A stretch of 64,000 nucleotides of DNA. Source: Glandiceps talaboti. Taxonomy: Eukaryota > Hemichordata > Enteropneusta > Spengelidae. This document shows positions 61,500-64,000 of this stretch, in pieces. The position numbers and the translations under genes are program-made. The notes beneath the pieces were generated by a model. That model did not search any database. It had not been told where the DNA came from and was given only the letters and a program-made list of their open reading frames with translations. The stretch lies in NCBI RefSeq assembly GCF_964340395.1, contig NC_135563.1, positions 18,526,151-18,590,150 of the forward strand. Direction: 5' to 3'. Numbering within the stretch: position 1 is the first letter of the stretch; each line of letters opens with the position of its first letter.

Positions 61500-62965
61500 G
61501 TCGGGTTAATGACCTGTGACTCCAATTAAGAGCACGCTTTTAAATTGAATAGTGATGTCAGATATACGATTACATATGATAATTGATTAAAAGTACCTGA
61601 TATGTGATCTTGCGGAACAAATAAAATAAAATATTTCTAATATTCACAATTTATCAAAACTGTTCTGACGCGTATGTTGCATACTACGCGTAGGTAGACG
61701 TATCATGATAGATAGGGGCAGCCACTGCGGAGTCGTAATGTCGCCAACAAGCAATTCTACCCTTGTTCAATTTATTCGAAACAAGGAAATCGCGTGGTTT
61801 TTTTTTATCCTTTCATATCTGTTTCTATCGATCAATGACTGATGCGATTTGTCTTCCATGAGCTAACCAATCTACTGTATAATTCACTTTAGTTTGATAT
61901 ACACAAACAGGTTTTATTAACCCAAGCATGTATGCTTTATATGTATTGTACAATAACTTGTCGACGATATTTACATCTTTAATACGTTTCATTCATTTGG
62001 GGAGAGCAGAGAGCGAACAGAGATACTTCAATTGTGGATCAAAAGATAAAATCTGACATTGGTCGTATATAGACTATATAATGTTCATGTCGTATGTAAT
62101 ATTATATTCTGTAAATGTAACATCACTGATCATGGAGGACAATACAGGTGGTCCATCCTTTCCCAATTTCTATTAATAGAGACGGTCATATAATTTGTAA
62201 TTAATACTTATTGCCTTGCTATGCGGGCACTAATAGAGGTACATTTACCCTGAGGGCCGTGTGTTATAATTATATAGCAACTATTTCCCCGAGACTGGAA
62301 GCTGGGGAAAGTAGTAGCCCTGGGCTGAAAGCCGATGGAAATAGTTGATACATAACAGTACAATTGCAAGGGGTAATATGACGTGTACTAGCACGAGAAT
62401 AAGGCAAGACAATATTAGTGTTTTATAACGCTTCACATTCACAGGCACATATACTCAAATCATAATTAGGACTCCTGTGCTACATTAATAGTGCCCTATG
62501 GAAAATAGAGAATGAATAATATCCGCCATTACATGTATATGCAAATTGAAGTCACTATGAGTCACTGAAACATACCACATGACACGATATAAACCAATCA
62601 CTGAAGGTTGTATGAAATAAATGTGTTATCCTTTCACAGTTCGATCCACATGATAGTGTCTATATACCTAGAAAGCATATCTTGTATATTTCATGGGTAC
62701 AGGTGAATGGTAAGGTAGCATCGCAGAGATAAAGTGCTCAACTAATAAGCCATCACCATTAACCTCAAATCTAATTTTTTTTCACGCCGGGTTACTATAC
62801 CTCATAAATTATAACTGTTTTAATAATGTGATGAGAAAATAGCATGGATCCTTTCGTTCATCTGTACGATCTGCCTGACATTGGTAGCTTGATGAACCCC
62901 CTCCTCATGCTCCTAGATTATGTACATGAAATGGCCACAGCCGCATGTAATAGTCCCAGGCTGTG

Positions 62966-62998
62966 TGACGTGTGACGTCATGCTATGTGGGTACGTCA
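62966..62998. promoter_or_regulatory. CRE cluster (TGACGTG, TGACGTCA, TACGTCA)
   Basis: TGACGTG at 62966 directly abuts TGACGTCA at 62973-62980, with TACGTCA at 62992. Confidence 0.5.
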
Positions 62999-63541
62999 GG
63001 GTGCAATTATATCAATCAAATACAAACCCAGACGCATTTTTGTACTTGAACTTGAAGGGAAAGAATCTAAGCACGTAGGTACGCTTTTATCAAGAAAAAA
63101 TTCAGTTCAGTGATGATCGATTTATTTGGGTCAAAAAGAGAAAAATATAAATCTAGAATAATAGTAATAGTTTGAAACAACGTCACTTCGCAAGCCACAC
63201 ACACAGACACCGAAGTAATATTCAAAGGTGAAAAAAAGTACGGAGTTAAACAGATTGTGGCATTTCACACAGTAATTTCAACCACCTTGAAACCTATGTG
63301 ACTGAAAAGAAAACTGATGAATCAGATGTAATGTCTGTTATCGAATGTCGTACAACAGAATTGTAATATCGATCCAGTATGTGTTTAACCCATATCAATT
63401 CACTAGGTAAACGAAAAGTTGATATTGCGTGGTTGTGTACGACATTACTACATCTATATATGGATTCCTAAGTAATTCTACAGACTGACTGCTTGGTTTT
63501 CAGCTCCAATGTAAGCAAACAACGACGTTGGCTACATTGTG

Positions 63542-63544
<3 letters not shown>

Positions 63545-63628
<84 letters not shown>
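63545..63628. repeat. GA microsatellite
   Basis: About 38 GA units ending in a G run. Ser-Leu and Arg-Glu open frames over it are artefacts. Long GA tracts can bind GAGA-type factors or form triplex DNA. Confidence 0.97.
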
Positions 63629-64000
63629 AGAGGAAGGAAATAAATGACACTAGTTACCAACGTAAAAACAAAATTAATAAATTGATGGCTATTTGATATG
63701 TGAGTGATGAATGGTAAGATTTATAATAAATTTCGTCATAGACGACTTGTTAAGATTACACAAAGATCGACATCACCACTTTGGCGCTATGTTCGTATCT
63801 AGTGGTGAGTCCTTATTTAGAGTTGTCTGATAGTACAAGAATTTTAGCCAAAGTTCCTAAATAAGAGACTTGAAAATTTGACCATGGTTTAATATCGAGT
63901 TTTATCTTTTCTTTAACCACACATCGTTATACTCAAATGTATACACGCACTAATAAAACGTGATGTGAAATTTGTGGTACTATATTTCATGGATATTTGT

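Larger units (their letters stand above)
55841..64000. other. Intergenic region with CRE palindromes and microsatellites
   Basis: No gene was recognised. It is richer in CpG and ACGT than the COE introns and holds four perfect TGACGTCA sites, TA and GA microsatellites, a G-rich tract and one candidate exon (56827-56964). It may be the flank of a neighbouring gene beyond the window. Confidence 0.6.

Noticed and set aside
63468-63696. Ser-Leu and Arg-Glu repeat proteins
   Set aside because: Produced by the GA microsatellite.

Overview
This is animal nuclear DNA: AT-rich, dominated by introns and intergenic sequence, with GT-AG exons, many micro- and minisatellites, and two genes I can support, both on the + strand. 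The first is the 3' two thirds of a COE/EBF (Collier/Olf/EBF) transcription factor gene. Its HLH region has a single helix-2 exon, without the extra helix-2 copy of vertebrate EBFs, which points to an invertebrate. I cannot fix the phylum from sequence alone.

Layout. 1-17745 is intron upstream of the first visible COE exon; the exons for the N-terminal DNA-binding domain and zinc knuckle were not found and presumably lie before the window. 17746-41781 carries the COE exons: the end of the DNA-binding domain, the IPT/TIG domain, the HLH and the Ser/Pro-rich C-terminus. About 41782-42690 is probable 3' UTR. 42690-50260 is intergenic and repeat-rich, with a probable non-autonomous transposon at 47818-49202 holding a 114-bp satellite. 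About 50270-55840 is a 13-finger C2H2 zinc-finger gene with a likely NRF1-type promoter, a possible 5' UTR exon, a short first coding exon and one large second coding exon. 55840-64000 has no gene I can support, but contains several perfect CRE palindromes (TGACGTCA), some in clusters, long TA and GA microsatellites and a G-rich tract.

Main discovery. The COE exon for the DNA-contacting segment of the DNA-binding domain (EBF1 residues about 186-212) is present twice in tandem (17746-17827 and 17865-17946). Both copies are 82 nt, in the same phase, with intact splice sites, separated by only 37 nt. Using both gives an early stop and using neither gives an immediate stop, so exactly one must be chosen. 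This is the full signature of mutually exclusive alternative exons, predicting two COE isoforms that differ at five residues inside the DNA-binding domain.

Second discovery. The zinc-finger protein carries the same acidic repeat block on both sides of its finger array, in the same order, and the block runs on past the stop codon as decayed coding sequence. This suggests fusion with, or truncation of, a tandem paralogue.

Nothing in the sequence links the two genes functionally; both encode DNA-binding regulators and they sit about 8 kb apart.
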